A DNA stretch of 64,000 nucleotides from the NCBI GenBank assembly GCA_002083365.1, contig LVWS01000018.1, positions 84,099 to 148,098 on the forward strand, in the 5' to 3' direction. Positions 8,792 to 15,725 of the stretch are shown here, piece after piece. The position numbers and the translations under genes were made by a program. Each line of letters begins with the position of its first letter. Positions within the stretch are counted from its first letter, which is position 1. A model generated the notes under the pieces. That model searched no databases. It was given only the letters and a program-made list of their open reading frames with translations, and had not been told where the DNA came from. Source of the stretch: Nitrospira sp. SG-bin1. Its GTDB lineage: Bacteria; Nitrospirota; Nitrospiria; Nitrospirales; Nitrospiraceae.

Positions 8792-8809
8792 GGTAGTGGG
8801 TCAGTCTGA
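8792..8809 (+). repeat. Left terminal inverted repeat of the transposon
   Basis: GGTAGTGGGTCAGTCTGA. The reverse complement of 11480-11497 is the same except for one base (T for C at position 15). The GG-start fits IS1-family ends. Confidence 0.88.
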
Positions 8810-8856
8810 TTTTCCTTGATATTGCCTCTGCTTAAGCGGTCATGTAAGATGATCGC

Positions 8857-9117
8857 ATGGCTAAAAAGAAACCATCTACAGACGTGAACGTGATCGCTCA
8901 CGACATCCTACAAGCCATCACTGGCCAACCTGCCGGAACCACCTCAGTGAAGAAAGAGAAACCCGCCGAAGTCCCCACAAAGAACCCTGCCGCTGTCGCT
9001 CTTGGCCGTCTCGGAGGGCTGAAGGGCGGGAAGGCGAGAGCGGAGAAGCTAACGGCCAAGAAGAGGGCCGTAATTGCAAAGAAGGCTGCCAGGGCTCGCT
9101 GGTCTAAGAATAAGTAA
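8857..9117 (+). CDS. Small basic Ala/Lys/Gly-rich protein (transposon cargo)
   Basis: 86 residues, strongly basic, with a Lys-rich start and a C-terminal block reading ALGRLGGLKGGKARAEKL followed by KKAARARW. Short proteins ending in this block occur in many bacteria; the block resembles nucleic-acid-binding basic tails, but I know of no assigned function. The ATG at 8857 is the first in frame, 47 bp inside the left transposon end. It could bind DNA or RNA and serve the element, but that is inference. Confidence 0.6.
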   Translation: MAKKKPSTDVNVIAHDILQAITGQPAGTTSVKKEKPAEVPTKNPAAVALGRLGGLKGGKARAEKLTAKKRAVIAKKAARARWSKNK

Positions 9118-9245
9118 TTTGCACAATAAAATCAATAATTTATACAATTCATCTATCTTGATATGGCGACAATGCTATGCCGCCCTGTGGAAGAGTTGCA
9201 TAAAGTCGTAGCCTGGTGTAGTCTTGGCGGAGCGAGGGAACTGCG

Positions 9246-9770
9246 ATGGATGAATTTGAACGAGCAATAACTGAACGGCAAGAGACAATACGCCGCTTAG
9301 AAAAAGAGATTGCGCAGGCTAAGATTGTTCTCGCGAATGCACAGACTGATCTTAGTGTGCTTCTTTCAGCTAGGCAAATTGTGCACAGGGAAAAACTTAT
9401 GAATGAGCATGTCGCATCGGCTTCGCAGCTATCATTTGCCGGAAACCTTGATAAAGAAATCATACCCAAAGAAGGATCAACGTCTTTTAGTGCTGGCGAT
9501 GCGCATATAGCCCCTTCTCTGAACGAGGTTAGACCAATTCGAGATTTAACCCTCGTTGATGAGGTGAGGGCTATTTTATCCGAATCCCCATTGCCGCTAG
9601 GTCCTTCGGAAATCCGTAAAGAGCTAGCAAAGACGGGACGTATAGTCCCTCAGAACGTGATGACTGGAATTCTTTCGCGACTTAATAAAGAAAATAGGGT
9701 CAAACGTCTTGAAAGAGGAAAATATATTCTTGTGACACAGGAGGAGCGTATGGAAAAACAAACCGCCTAG
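9246..9770 (+). CDS. Coiled-coil / winged-helix protein of unknown function (transposon cargo)
   Basis: 174 residues. Residues 1-55 are a charged heptad-like coiled coil (ERQETIRRLEKEIAQAK...). A polar linker follows to about residue 95. Residues 98-165 look like a winged helix-turn-helix: TLVDEVRAILSESPLPLGP, then PSEIRKELAKTGR, a recognition-like helix QNVMTGILSRLNKEN and a wing RVKRLERGKYIL. Such an arrangement suits a DNA-binding regulator that dimerises through its N-terminus. The ATG at 9246 follows a GAGGGA site. The stop overlaps a 10-bp inverted repeat that may terminate transcription before the tRNA-like gene. No closer family was recognised. Confidence 0.65.
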   Translation: MDEFERAITERQETIRRLEKEIAQAKIVLANAQTDLSVLLSARQIVHREKLMNEHVASASQLSFAGNLDKEIIPKEGSTSFSAGDAHIAPSLNEVRPIRDLTLVDEVRAILSESPLPLGPSEIRKELAKTGRIVPQNVMTGILSRLNKENRVKRLERGKYILVTQEERMEKQTA

Positions 9771-9792
9771 CGGCTGTCACCACTAGGCGGTT
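9761..9792 (+). terminator. Inverted repeat at the end of the winged-helix gene
   Basis: AACCGCCTAG (9761-9770) pairs with CTAGGCGGTT (9783-9792) around a 12-base loop. It overlaps the last codons of the preceding gene and lacks a T tract, so it may be a weak terminator, a processing hairpin, or neither. Confidence 0.35.
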
Positions 9793-9813
9793 CAGACTCC
9801 GAAACAACTTATT

Positions 9814-9890
9814 GCCCCCGTAGCTCAGCTGGATAGAGCGCCACTTTGGAAGGTGGGAGGTCGCGGGTTCAATTCCCGCCGGGGGCTCCA
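9814..9890 (+). tRNA. tRNA-like gene with abnormal anticodon arm (identity uncertain)
   Basis: A 77-base tRNA-shaped sequence ending in encoded CCA. The acceptor GCCCCCG/CGGGGGC, D arm GCTC/GAGC and T arm GCGGG-TTCAATT-CCCGC all pair perfectly, and the discriminator base is T. The anticodon arm does not fold in the standard register: CCACT and GTGGG mismatch at two of five positions. Slipping by one base gives a five-pair stem CCACT/GGTGG (one T-G pair) with a six-base loop TTGGAA, or a four-pair stem with an eight-base loop. The anticodon could therefore read GGA or TGG. Neither assignment fits well: serine tRNAs have a long variable arm, absent here, and proline tRNAs normally start with C1 and carry A73. 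It lies inside the transposon and is followed by a strong hairpin. Confidence 0.7.
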
Positions 9891-9891
9891 A

Positions 9892-9932
9892 CCAATTGGC
9901 ACGGGTTCCTTTACTTTACCCGTGCCAATTGG
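9892..9932 (+). terminator. Long perfect hairpin just after the tRNA-like gene
   Basis: CCAATTGGCACGGGT (9892-9906) is perfectly complementary to 9918-9932 around an 11-base loop. The 15-bp stem starts 2 bp after the encoded CCA. Only short T runs follow (GGCTTTGTC), so it may stop transcription or guide 3' processing of the tRNA-like transcript. Confidence 0.6.
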
Positions 9933-10035
9933 CTTTGTCAAGACGCCTATTTATAGGGGCACAGGATAGGTTTGTTTATAACTTGACTTTGCTTGACCGC
10001 TCAAGCATAATACCTCTGTCGCAACGGAGGGAGCC

Positions 10036-10896
10036 ATGAACCAACTAACGCAAGCCAAACGAGTCCAGATCATCGCCGCACTAGTCGAAGGGAATAGCAT
10101 TCGCGCAACCTGCCGGATGACGGACGTAGCGAAAGGCACTGTGCTCAAGCTTCTCGTTGATCTTGGTAAGGCTTGCGCTCGGTATCAAGATGAACACCTG
10201 CGGAACCTGCCTTGTAAGCGCATTCAATGCGATGAGATCTGGTCGTTCTGTTATGCGAAGGAAAAGAATGTCCCTGAAGAGTACAAGGGCAAGCTTGGCT
10301 TTGGTGATGTCTGGACCTGGACGGCCCTGTGTGCTGATACCAAGCTCATTCCTTCATTCCTAGTCGGAGAGAGGACAGCACACTATGCGAGGAAGTTTAT
10401 TGATGATTTGGCTAGCCGCCTGCAACATCGGATTCAACTGACCACGGATAGCCATAGGGCCTATATCACGGCAGTAGAGAATGCCTTTGGAATCGACATC
10501 GATTACGCCATGCTGGACAAGCTCTATCAGACTCCTCCCACCCCTGACGTGCATCGGTACAGCCCTGCTAAGTGTTGCGGGATTCGGAAACGGAAGATCA
10601 AGGGCAACCCTGATATGTCGAAGGTCTCTACATCCTATGTGGAACGACAAAACCTTACCATGCGGATGCAGATGAGGCGCTTTACCCGTCTCACCAATGC
10701 CTTTAGCAAGAAGCTAGAGAACCAGGCTCATGCCGTGGCTCTGCACTTCATGCACTACAATTTCTGCCGGATTCATCAAAGCTTGCGAGTGACACCCGCC
10801 ATGCAGGCAGGCGTTGCAGACCATGTGTGGAGTTTGGAAGAAATTATAGATTTACTCGACAAGAATAGGGAGAAGACCTACCTTGAAAATGCATAA
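10036..10896 (+). CDS. IS1-family DDE transposase
   Basis: 286-residue single-frame transposase. An N-terminal helix-turn-helix (GNSIRATCRMTDVAKGTVLKL, about 19-40) precedes the catalytic core. The acidic triad is visible as D66 in QCDEIWSF, D138 in TTDSHRAY and E203 in YVERQNLT, followed by FCRIHQSLRVTPAMQAG, a familiar C-terminal segment of this group. Unlike classical IS1 it needs no InsA/InsB frameshift. The ATG at 10036 follows CGGAGGGAGCC, a good ribosome-binding site. The 8-bp target duplication and GG-starting ends of the surrounding element agree with the family. All catalytic residues are present, so the element may still be mobile. Confidence 0.9.
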   Translation: MNQLTQAKRVQIIAALVEGNSIRATCRMTDVAKGTVLKLLVDLGKACARYQDEHLRNLPCKRIQCDEIWSFCYAKEKNVPEEYKGKLGFGDVWTWTALCADTKLIPSFLVGERTAHYARKFIDDLASRLQHRIQLTTDSHRAYITAVENAFGIDIDYAMLDKLYQTPPTPDVHRYSPAKCCGIRKRKIKGNPDMSKVSTSYVERQNLTMRMQMRRFTRLTNAFSKKLENQAHAVALHFMHYNFCRIHQSLRVTPAMQAGVADHVWSLEEIIDLLDKNREKTYLENA

Positions 10897-10952
10897 ACGA
10901 GTGTTTCATAATGCTTCAGAAACGCATAGGGATGAAATCTCCCAGGTTCGCA

Positions 10953-11267
10953 ATGACCAAAACACTCTCCATATCAGAAGCTCGCGGGCGGCTAGGGCAC
11001 TTTGTAGGCAAGGTGGGCAAGACTTTGACAAGTTACTTCATTACAAAGAAGGGATCAACGGGAGCGATCCTTATTAGTCATGAAGAATATGAAAGCTGGA
11101 AGGCTACTATAGAGATTCTTTCAAATGACGAAGACCTTGCTCGCATTGAACGGGGAATTGCTGAACTTAATGCAGGTGATAGCGTTTCATTTGAAGAAGT
11201 TTTTGGCGAGCCTCTGAATGGTCCAGTGCAGCATCAAAGCCGTCGAATTCTCCCGCAGCGCAGCTGA
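10953..11267 (+). CDS. Phd/YefM-type antitoxin (transposon cargo)
   Basis: 104 residues. The N-terminus MTKTLSISEARGRLGHFV matches the DNA-binding fold of Phd/YefM antitoxins, followed by LISHEEYESWKATIEIL and an acidic, disordered C-terminus that would wrap the toxin. The ATG at 10953 fits the family start; the frame opens at 10911. It overlaps the toxin gene by 50 bp in a different frame. Such pairs can stabilise mobile elements by post-segregational killing, which is a plausible role here. Confidence 0.85.
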   Translation: MTKTLSISEARGRLGHFVGKVGKTLTSYFITKKGSTGAILISHEEYESWKATIEILSNDEDLARIERGIAELNAGDSVSFEEVFGEPLNGPVQHQSRRILPQRS

Positions 11268-11478
11268 TTTCGTTGCATCCCTCCCTCGTGCATTAAAGAA
11301 AACCATCGGGCAAGCCATACGTGAATTAGCCCTGAATCCTTTCCTTGGTATCCAATTAAAGGGAAGGCTGTATGGACTCCGCAAGAGGCGCGTTGGCGAT
11401 TATCGGATTCTCTACCATTTCACCGAGACGACCTTAAAAGTCGTAGATGTTGGGGATCGGAAGGATATTTATCGATGA
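11218..11478 (+). CDS. RelE/ParE-family toxin (transposon cargo)
   Basis: 86 residues with the RelE/ParE fold: EFSRSAADFVASLPRALKKTIGQAI, then a core ending KGRLYGLRKRRVGDYRILYHF and VVDVGDRKDIYR. The Arg-rich strand (LRKRRVGDYRI) is typical of ribosome-dependent RelE mRNA interferases. Whether it cuts mRNA or inhibits gyrase like ParE cannot be told from sequence. The ATG at 11218 lies within the antitoxin gene, and the stop is 2 bp before the right terminal repeat. Confidence 0.88.
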   Translation: MVQCSIKAVEFSRSAADFVASLPRALKKTIGQAIRELALNPFLGIQLKGRLYGLRKRRVGDYRILYHFTETTLKVVDVGDRKDIYR

Positions 11479-11479
11479 T

Positions 11480-11497
11480 TCAAACTGACCCACTACC
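11480..11497 (-). repeat. Right terminal inverted repeat of the transposon
   Basis: Plus-strand TCAAACTGACCCACTACC. Its reverse complement matches the left end at 8792-8809 in 17 of 18 positions. Confidence 0.88.
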
Positions 11498-11505
11498 TAA
11501 GTCAG
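11498..11505 (+). repeat. Target-site duplication, right copy
   Basis: TAAGTCAG, identical to 8784-8791 and directly adjoining the right terminal repeat. Confidence 0.88.
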
Positions 11506-11513
11506 TAGTTTTA

Positions 11514-11542
11514 TTGACATGCGGAAAACCTTCGGATATGGT
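11514..11542 (+). promoter_or_regulatory. Predicted sigma-70 promoter of the DUF4321 gene
   Basis: TTGACA (11514-11519), a 17-bp spacer and TATGGT (11537-11542) form a near-consensus promoter about 60 bp before the GTG start at 11603. It begins 8 bp beyond the right target duplication, mirroring the 8-bp gap to the divergent ffh promoter on the other side of the transposon. Confidence 0.65.
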
Positions 11543-11602
11543 GCCCGTGGAGCCACCGCCTATTATTGGTAGGGAAACTCATAACGAAAGAAAAGTGGCG
11601 GC

Positions 11603-11863
11603 GTGAGAAAATCGCCCTGGGTGTTGCTCATCTTCGTGCTGATTGGAGGTCTCCTCGGCGGGATACTCGGTGAAATTCTCCACGTCATGGCGCCTCAAGG
11701 CACCATTCAAAGTATCTTCGCGACGAACTTTAATCCGGGCATCAACCCACCGCTCACCATCGACCTTGTCTTGCTCAAACTTGTCTTCGGATTCAATATC
11801 AAGGTGAACATTCTGAGCATCCTCGGGATGTTCATCGGGATCTACCTTTACAAGCACGTCTAG
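11603..11863 (+). CDS. DUF4321 family small membrane protein
   Basis: 86 residues with a GTG start. Two membrane helices are evident, at about 5-28 (WVLLIFVLIGGLLGGILGEIL) and 62-84 (VNILSILGMFIGIYLYKHV), separated by a polar loop with FNPGINPPLTIDLVLLKLVFGFNI. This matches the DUF4321 architecture; no function is known. Its end overlaps the end of uvrB by 4 bp in convergent orientation. Confidence 0.8.
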   Translation: MRKSPWVLLIFVLIGGLLGGILGEILHVMAPQGTIQSIFATNFNPGINPPLTIDLVLLKLVFGFNIKVNILSILGMFIGIYLYKHV

Positions 11864-13857
11864 GATTTCACGTTCAACGCCTGCAACCGGAGCGATCGAA
11901 TTTGGTTGCGAAGCTCCGCAGCCCGTTCAAAGGCCAACTCTTTGGCGGCCGCTTTCATTTCCGATTCCAGCCGTTGGATGAGCTGATCCGTTGATTGGGA
12001 GTCCTCATATGATTCGACCGATTCGGCCGCGAGCTCCAACCGGACATAGTCCATCTCCGCCACCGCATACTCGAGGGATGGGATACCTTTTCTTATACCG
12101 ACCGGCGTAATGCCGTGGGCTCGGTTGTACTCGGCTTGAATCCCACGGCGGCGGTTTGTTTCCTCGATCGCCTGTTTCATCGAGTCCGTCACCACATCTC
12201 CATAAAAAATCACTCGACCTTCGAGATGACGAGCGGCTCGCCCCGCGGTTTGAATCAATGCGCGGTACGAACGGAGATATCCTTCTTTATCGGCATCGAG
12301 AATGGCCACCAGACTGACTTCGGGGAGGTCGAGCCCTTCCCGCAGGAGATTGATACCGACCAACACGTCAAACCTCCCACACCGAAGATCGCGGATGATT
12401 TCAGCTCGTTCAAGTGTCTTGATGTCGGAATGCAAATAGCGCACTTTGATGCCCAAGTCGTGATAGTACTCGGTCAAATCTTCCGCCATCCGCTTCGTCA
12501 GGGTTGTGACGAGGACTCTGCCGCCCTTGGTTACCTCTGCGCGGACTTGTCCGAGGAGATGGTCCACCTGCCCCTTGGCCGGCACGACATCGATGCGCGG
12601 ATCCATCAGGCCGGTGGGACGAACGATCTGCTCGACCACATCATGGCCCGCATGCTCCAGCTCATAGGTACCCGGTGTGGCGGACACATACACCACCTGA
12701 TTGAGGCAACTCTCGAACTCGGAAAACTTCAATGGACGGTTGTCGACCGCTGACGGCAGTCGAAATCCATATTCCACCAACGTCCGTTTTCTGGAATAAT
12801 CACCCTCGTACATTCCGCCGACTTGAGGAACCGTCACGTGAGACTCATCGACGATCAAAAGAAAATCCTTCGGAAAATAGTCCAATAATGTGGGAGGCGG
12901 CTCTCCCGGTCTCCGCCCGCTGAGATGGCGCGAGTAATTTTCGATCCCATGGCAATAGCCCATGGCTCGAATCATCTCCAGATCGAACTTGGTTCGTTGC
13001 TCAAGCCGCTGAGCCTCCAGGAGACGACCCATCTTCTTCAAATAGATCGCGCGCTCCTCAAGTTCCTCCTCGATGCCGGTAATAGCACGCTCATAGCGAT
13101 CCGGAGCGATCAGGTAATGGGTGTTCGGATAGATCGCGATCTTGGGAAGCTTGCCCAATGATTTTCCAGTGAGTGGATCGATCTCATGGATGGCATCGAC
13201 CACGTCGCCGAACAGCTCGATACGCACCGACTTGGCGTCAGATGAAGCAGGGAAAATTTCGATCACATCCCCGCGTGCCCGAAACGTGCCCCGATGAAAA
13301 TCCACATCATTGCGCTCGTATTGGATCTCCACGAGTTTCGACAGTATCTTTTCCCGTCTCGTTTCGGCGCCTTCCTCCAGATAAATCAGCATGTCATGGT
13401 AGACCTCCGGTGATCCGAGGCCATAGATGCAGGACACCGAAGACACGATCAGCACATCGTTTCGTTGCAACAGCTCGGTCGTGGCGGAATGGCGCATCTG
13501 ATCGATGGCGTCATTGATCGAGGCATCCTTCGCGATATACGTATCACTCTGCGGGATATACGCTTCCGGCTGATAATAGTCGTAATAACTCACGAAATAC
13601 TCGACGGCGTTATGGGGGAAAAACTGCTTGAACTCCTGATAGAGTTGGCCGGCCAACGTCTTGTTGTGGACCAGCACGAGCGTCGGTTTCTGGACCCGCT
13701 CGATGAGATTCGCCATCGTGAAGGTCTTTCCGGATCCTGTCACGCCGAGCAAGACTTGATGTCGCTTTCCGGTCTGCACGCCAACCGTCAGTTTTTCGAT
13801 GGCCTCCGGCTGATCTCCACAAGGCTTGAACGGAGCTTCTAATTTAAAAGAAGGCAC
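11860..13857 (-). CDS. uvrB: UvrABC system protein B
   Basis: 665-residue DNA-damage helicase-like protein of nucleotide excision repair. Walker A is GVTGSGKT near residue 40; the damage-probing beta-hairpin region SYYDYYQPEAYIPQSDTYI sits near 90-110. Helicase motifs include LLIVDESHVTVPQ, and the C-terminal motifs GINLLREGLDLPEVSLVAILDADKEG and QTAGRAARH. A UVR motif for UvrC contact closes the protein (about 625-660). The length is usual. uvrA is also present 9 kb away on the other strand, so the two subunits are not in one operon. Confidence 0.97.
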   Translation of the reverse strand: MPSFKLEAPFKPCGDQPEAIEKLTVGVQTGKRHQVLLGVTGSGKTFTMANLIERVQKPTLVLVHNKTLAGQLYQEFKQFFPHNAVEYFVSYYDYYQPEAYIPQSDTYIAKDASINDAIDQMRHSATTELLQRNDVLIVSSVSCIYGLGSPEVYHDMLIYLEEGAETRREKILSKLVEIQYERNDVDFHRGTFRARGDVIEIFPASSDAKSVRIELFGDVVDAIHEIDPLTGKSLGKLPKIAIYPNTHYLIAPDRYERAITGIEEELEERAIYLKKMGRLLEAQRLEQRTKFDLEMIRAMGYCHGIENYSRHLSGRRPGEPPPTLLDYFPKDFLLIVDESHVTVPQVGGMYEGDYSRKRTLVEYGFRLPSAVDNRPLKFSEFESCLNQVVYVSATPGTYELEHAGHDVVEQIVRPTGLMDPRIDVVPAKGQVDHLLGQVRAEVTKGGRVLVTTLTKRMAEDLTEYYHDLGIKVRYLHSDIKTLERAEIIRDLRCGRFDVLVGINLLREGLDLPEVSLVAILDADKEGYLRSYRALIQTAGRAARHLEGRVIFYGDVVTDSMKQAIEETNRRRGIQAEYNRAHGITPVGIRKGIPSLEYAVAEMDYVRLELAAESVESYEDSQSTDQLIQRLESEMKAAAKELAFERAAELRNQIRSLRLQALNVKS

Positions 13858-13935
13858 GGTATTCCTCGGCTAGGCATGTCGACGGACAGTAATATCGGGC
13901 CTTTGGACGTCGCACGCGAAAAGTAAACGAAAAGT

Positions 13936-13965
13936 AAAAAGGGCTGCCGGATACTCCGGCAGCCC
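13936..13965 (-). terminator. Rho-independent terminator after the RRM gene
   Basis: On the minus strand an 11-bp perfect stem GGGCTGCCGGA/TCCGGCAGCCC (13965-13955 with 13951-13941) and a 3-base loop are followed by TTTTTACTTTTCG. It stops transcription of the RNA-binding protein gene before uvrB. Confidence 0.88.
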
Positions 13966-13990
13966 TTCTCGCAGCGGAACAGAAGCGACG

Positions 13991-14290
13991 TTACCCGCGA
14001 CCACCTCCAAAACCTCCACGTCCTCCTCCGCCGGATCGGGGCTCCTGAGGACGTGCTTCATTCACCGTTAACGTACGCCCACCGAGTTGCGTGCCGTTCA
14101 AGGCGCTAATCGCCGCTTGCGCTTCCGCATCGGACGACATTTCGACAAACCCAAACCCCCGAGACTGCCCGGTGAACTTATCTGTAATGATCCGCGCCGA
14201 GGCGACAGCCCCATGCGCCGCAAACAGATCGCTCAGCTGTTGCTCGGTTGTTGAATACGGTAACCCACCGACATAAATCTTCGCACCCAT
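13991..14290 (-). CDS. RRM-domain RNA-binding protein (glycine-rich tail)
   Basis: 99 residues. A single RNA recognition motif (2-77) has RNP2 KIYVGGLPY and RNP1 SRGFGFVEM, followed by a Gly/Arg tail (RSGGGGRGGFGGGRG). This is the bacterial cold-shock-associated RRM type found in cyanobacteria and many Gram-negatives. The ATG at 14290 follows a strong AAAGGAGGAG site. It is monocistronic, with a clear terminator downstream. Confidence 0.93.
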   Translation of the reverse strand: MGAKIYVGGLPYSTTEQQLSDLFAAHGAVASARIITDKFTGQSRGFGFVEMSSDAEAQAAISALNGTQLGGRTLTVNEARPQEPRSGGGGRGGFGGGRG

Positions 14291-14550
14291 CGGACTCCTC
14301 CTTTGACACAATGATGTTGTCTTGGACTCGAGAAAGCAACGAGGAAGGAATGGGCCGAAGACGTCAACACAGCGGCGGCTTAGCTCTGGCTTCCGATCAG
14401 ATTCCCGGACTGGCCCAACACAACATCCAATCAGGCCTTGTCACTTTCATCGCCGGCCTTGCCAGGCCTTTCGCAAACCGGCATTTCAATGGTACTCCAG
14501 ATCAGTGGGAAAAGGCAAGTTTGAGGCCAAACCGGCGCACCGGCACACAC

Positions 14551-15306
14551 CTAATAGGCAGGTGGCGCGGAAAGTGGCCGATGGGAAAATAGAGGAACGG
14601 CATGGAAGCTGTCGAACAGCACAGTCGACGTTCCAAGAATGACGAGTCCGATTTGTCCCAATCCCAAGGCTTGGTCTTCAACGGATAGGACGAGCACTCC
14701 GTCGACGAACACTTCGATAAAATCCTTGCTGATGATGGTATTTCGTTGCAGCCTAAGCGAATGCCAATCGACCGGCTTCAGGTTGATCGATGCCTGTGCG
14801 AGAGACAATTCTTGCCCATCCAACAAGCGAACGAGCTGCGCTGTTTGACCGATTGGATCGACGATCACTGCATAGAAATTGCGCGCATCATGCACACCAA
14901 AGACTACGCCTCCGCGCCCGGCTGTTCCTTCCTGCGCATGAAAGCGCACGCTGAGATCCGGATACTCATACTCCAACCCATCAGCCAGCAGTACCTGGTA
15001 GCAGGGTCTCGCACAATTCGATACACCGGCGATGACGTTCGGGGGAGACGGAGCGGTCGCATGCACCTGTACGACCCACTCCGCAAGCGGCGCGTCGGTG
15101 GAAATACCCTTGATGAAACCGCTCGGCAGAGCCTTGGGTTGGTCTTGATCAAACGTCCACTTCTTGAAAAGCCCGCCCACCGCCTGCTTCTTCAGATTGG
15201 CGGCCTTTTCCTCTCGCGTTTCATTCTGCACTGCGAATGTTGGAACTGCGCTCAGCACGAGGCCAGCCGTGATAAACACGGAGAGCATTGTGCACGTTCC
15301 CCTCAT
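14551..15306 (-). CDS. Secreted LamG/DUF1080-like protein
   Basis: 251 residues. The start chosen is the ATG at 15306, giving a clean signal peptide (MLSVFITAGLVLSAVPTFAVQ). The rest has a concanavalin-like jelly-roll pattern: KKWTFDQDQPKALPSGF near the start, LSVRFHAQEGTAGRGGVVFGVHDARNFYAVIVDP in the middle and WHSLRLQRNT...FIEVFVDGVLVLSVED near the end, as in DUF1080/3-keto-disaccharide-hydrolase and LamG proteins. That suggests sugar or glycan binding outside the cytoplasm. A paired Cys motif (NCARPC) may form a disulphide. The small gene at 15353 lies 46 bp upstream in the same direction. Confidence 0.65.
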   Translation of the reverse strand: MRGTCTMLSVFITAGLVLSAVPTFAVQNETREEKAANLKKQAVGGLFKKWTFDQDQPKALPSGFIKGISTDAPLAEWVVQVHATAPSPPNVIAGVSNCARPCYQVLLADGLEYEYPDLSVRFHAQEGTAGRGGVVFGVHDARNFYAVIVDPIGQTAQLVRLLDGQELSLAQASINLKPVDWHSLRLQRNTIISKDFIEVFVDGVLVLSVEDQALGLGQIGLVILGTSTVLFDSFHAVPLFSHRPLSAPPAY

Positions 15307-15352
15307 GGCGACGTACCGTTGGACTGGCTCCCACGCATCGACGGCCTCCGCA

Positions 15353-15607
15353 CTATTTCGATCCTCCGGTCTTCTTGAGTTGAAGAATCTCACGCTGTAA
15401 TCGGTCCCGCTCGGCAAGGATCTTTTTCCGCCGTTGTCCACGATCGAAGATCCACCACCGCAGCTTCTCGGCGAACGTCACGGTCGGCGTCGGAGCACTG
15501 CCGCCCGGAGCCTCCTGAAATGAATAGCCCTGATGGCTGTCGCGTTGTTCAAAAAATCGCCGATACAAGTGATCGTACAATCCTTTTCCCGATTCGCCGC
15601 CTGCCAT
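15353..15607 (-). CDS. Small coiled-coil protein of unknown function
   Basis: 84 residues, no signal peptide. The C-terminal half (GQRRKKILAERDRLQREILQLKK) is a basic leucine-zipper-like coiled coil; the N-terminal half is polar (DHLYRRFFEQRDSHQGYSFQE). The ATG at 15607 is preferred over a GTG six bases upstream. It probably shares a transcript with the secreted protein gene at 14551. Not assigned to a family. Confidence 0.5.
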   Translation of the reverse strand: MAGGESGKGLYDHLYRRFFEQRDSHQGYSFQEAPGGSAPTPTVTFAEKLRWWIFDRGQRRKKILAERDRLQREILQLKKTGGSK

Positions 15608-15725
15608 ACGCACCCCAACGTTACTGCAAAACCGTAATCGTGCTCCCGCAGAGTTACATGCTCTCGTTTGGCCGAATAGTACCTGGGCTTACCGCGACTC
15701 TGCAACCGGCTTTACCCGCTGTGCT

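Larger units (their letters stand above)
8792..11497 (+). mobile_element. IS1-family passenger transposon, 2,706 bp, with tRNA-like gene and toxin-antitoxin cargo
   Basis: The unit is bounded by terminal inverted repeats (8792-8809 and 11480-11497, 17 of 18 bases matching, starting GGTAGTGGGTCAGT) and by a perfect 8-bp direct duplication TAAGTCAG on both sides. Inside, all on the plus strand, are a small basic protein (8857), a coiled-coil/winged-helix protein (9246), a tRNA-like gene (9814), a DDE transposase of IS1 type (10036), and an antitoxin/toxin pair (10953, 11218) whose stop codon is 2 bp from the right repeat. No second copy of the repeat was seen inside the unit, so it reads as one element with cargo, not a simple IS beside native genes. 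It sits between the divergent ffh and DUF4321 promoters. Confidence 0.85.

Noticed and set aside
9814..9890. Confident naming of the tRNA as Ser or Pro
   Set aside because: The anticodon arm cannot be placed in the normal register, and other identity elements conflict with both.
9814..9890. tRNA as an integrase attachment site for a genomic island
   Set aside because: No integrase is present and the tRNA lies inside a unit with its own inverted ends and target duplication, which is transposition, not site-specific integration.
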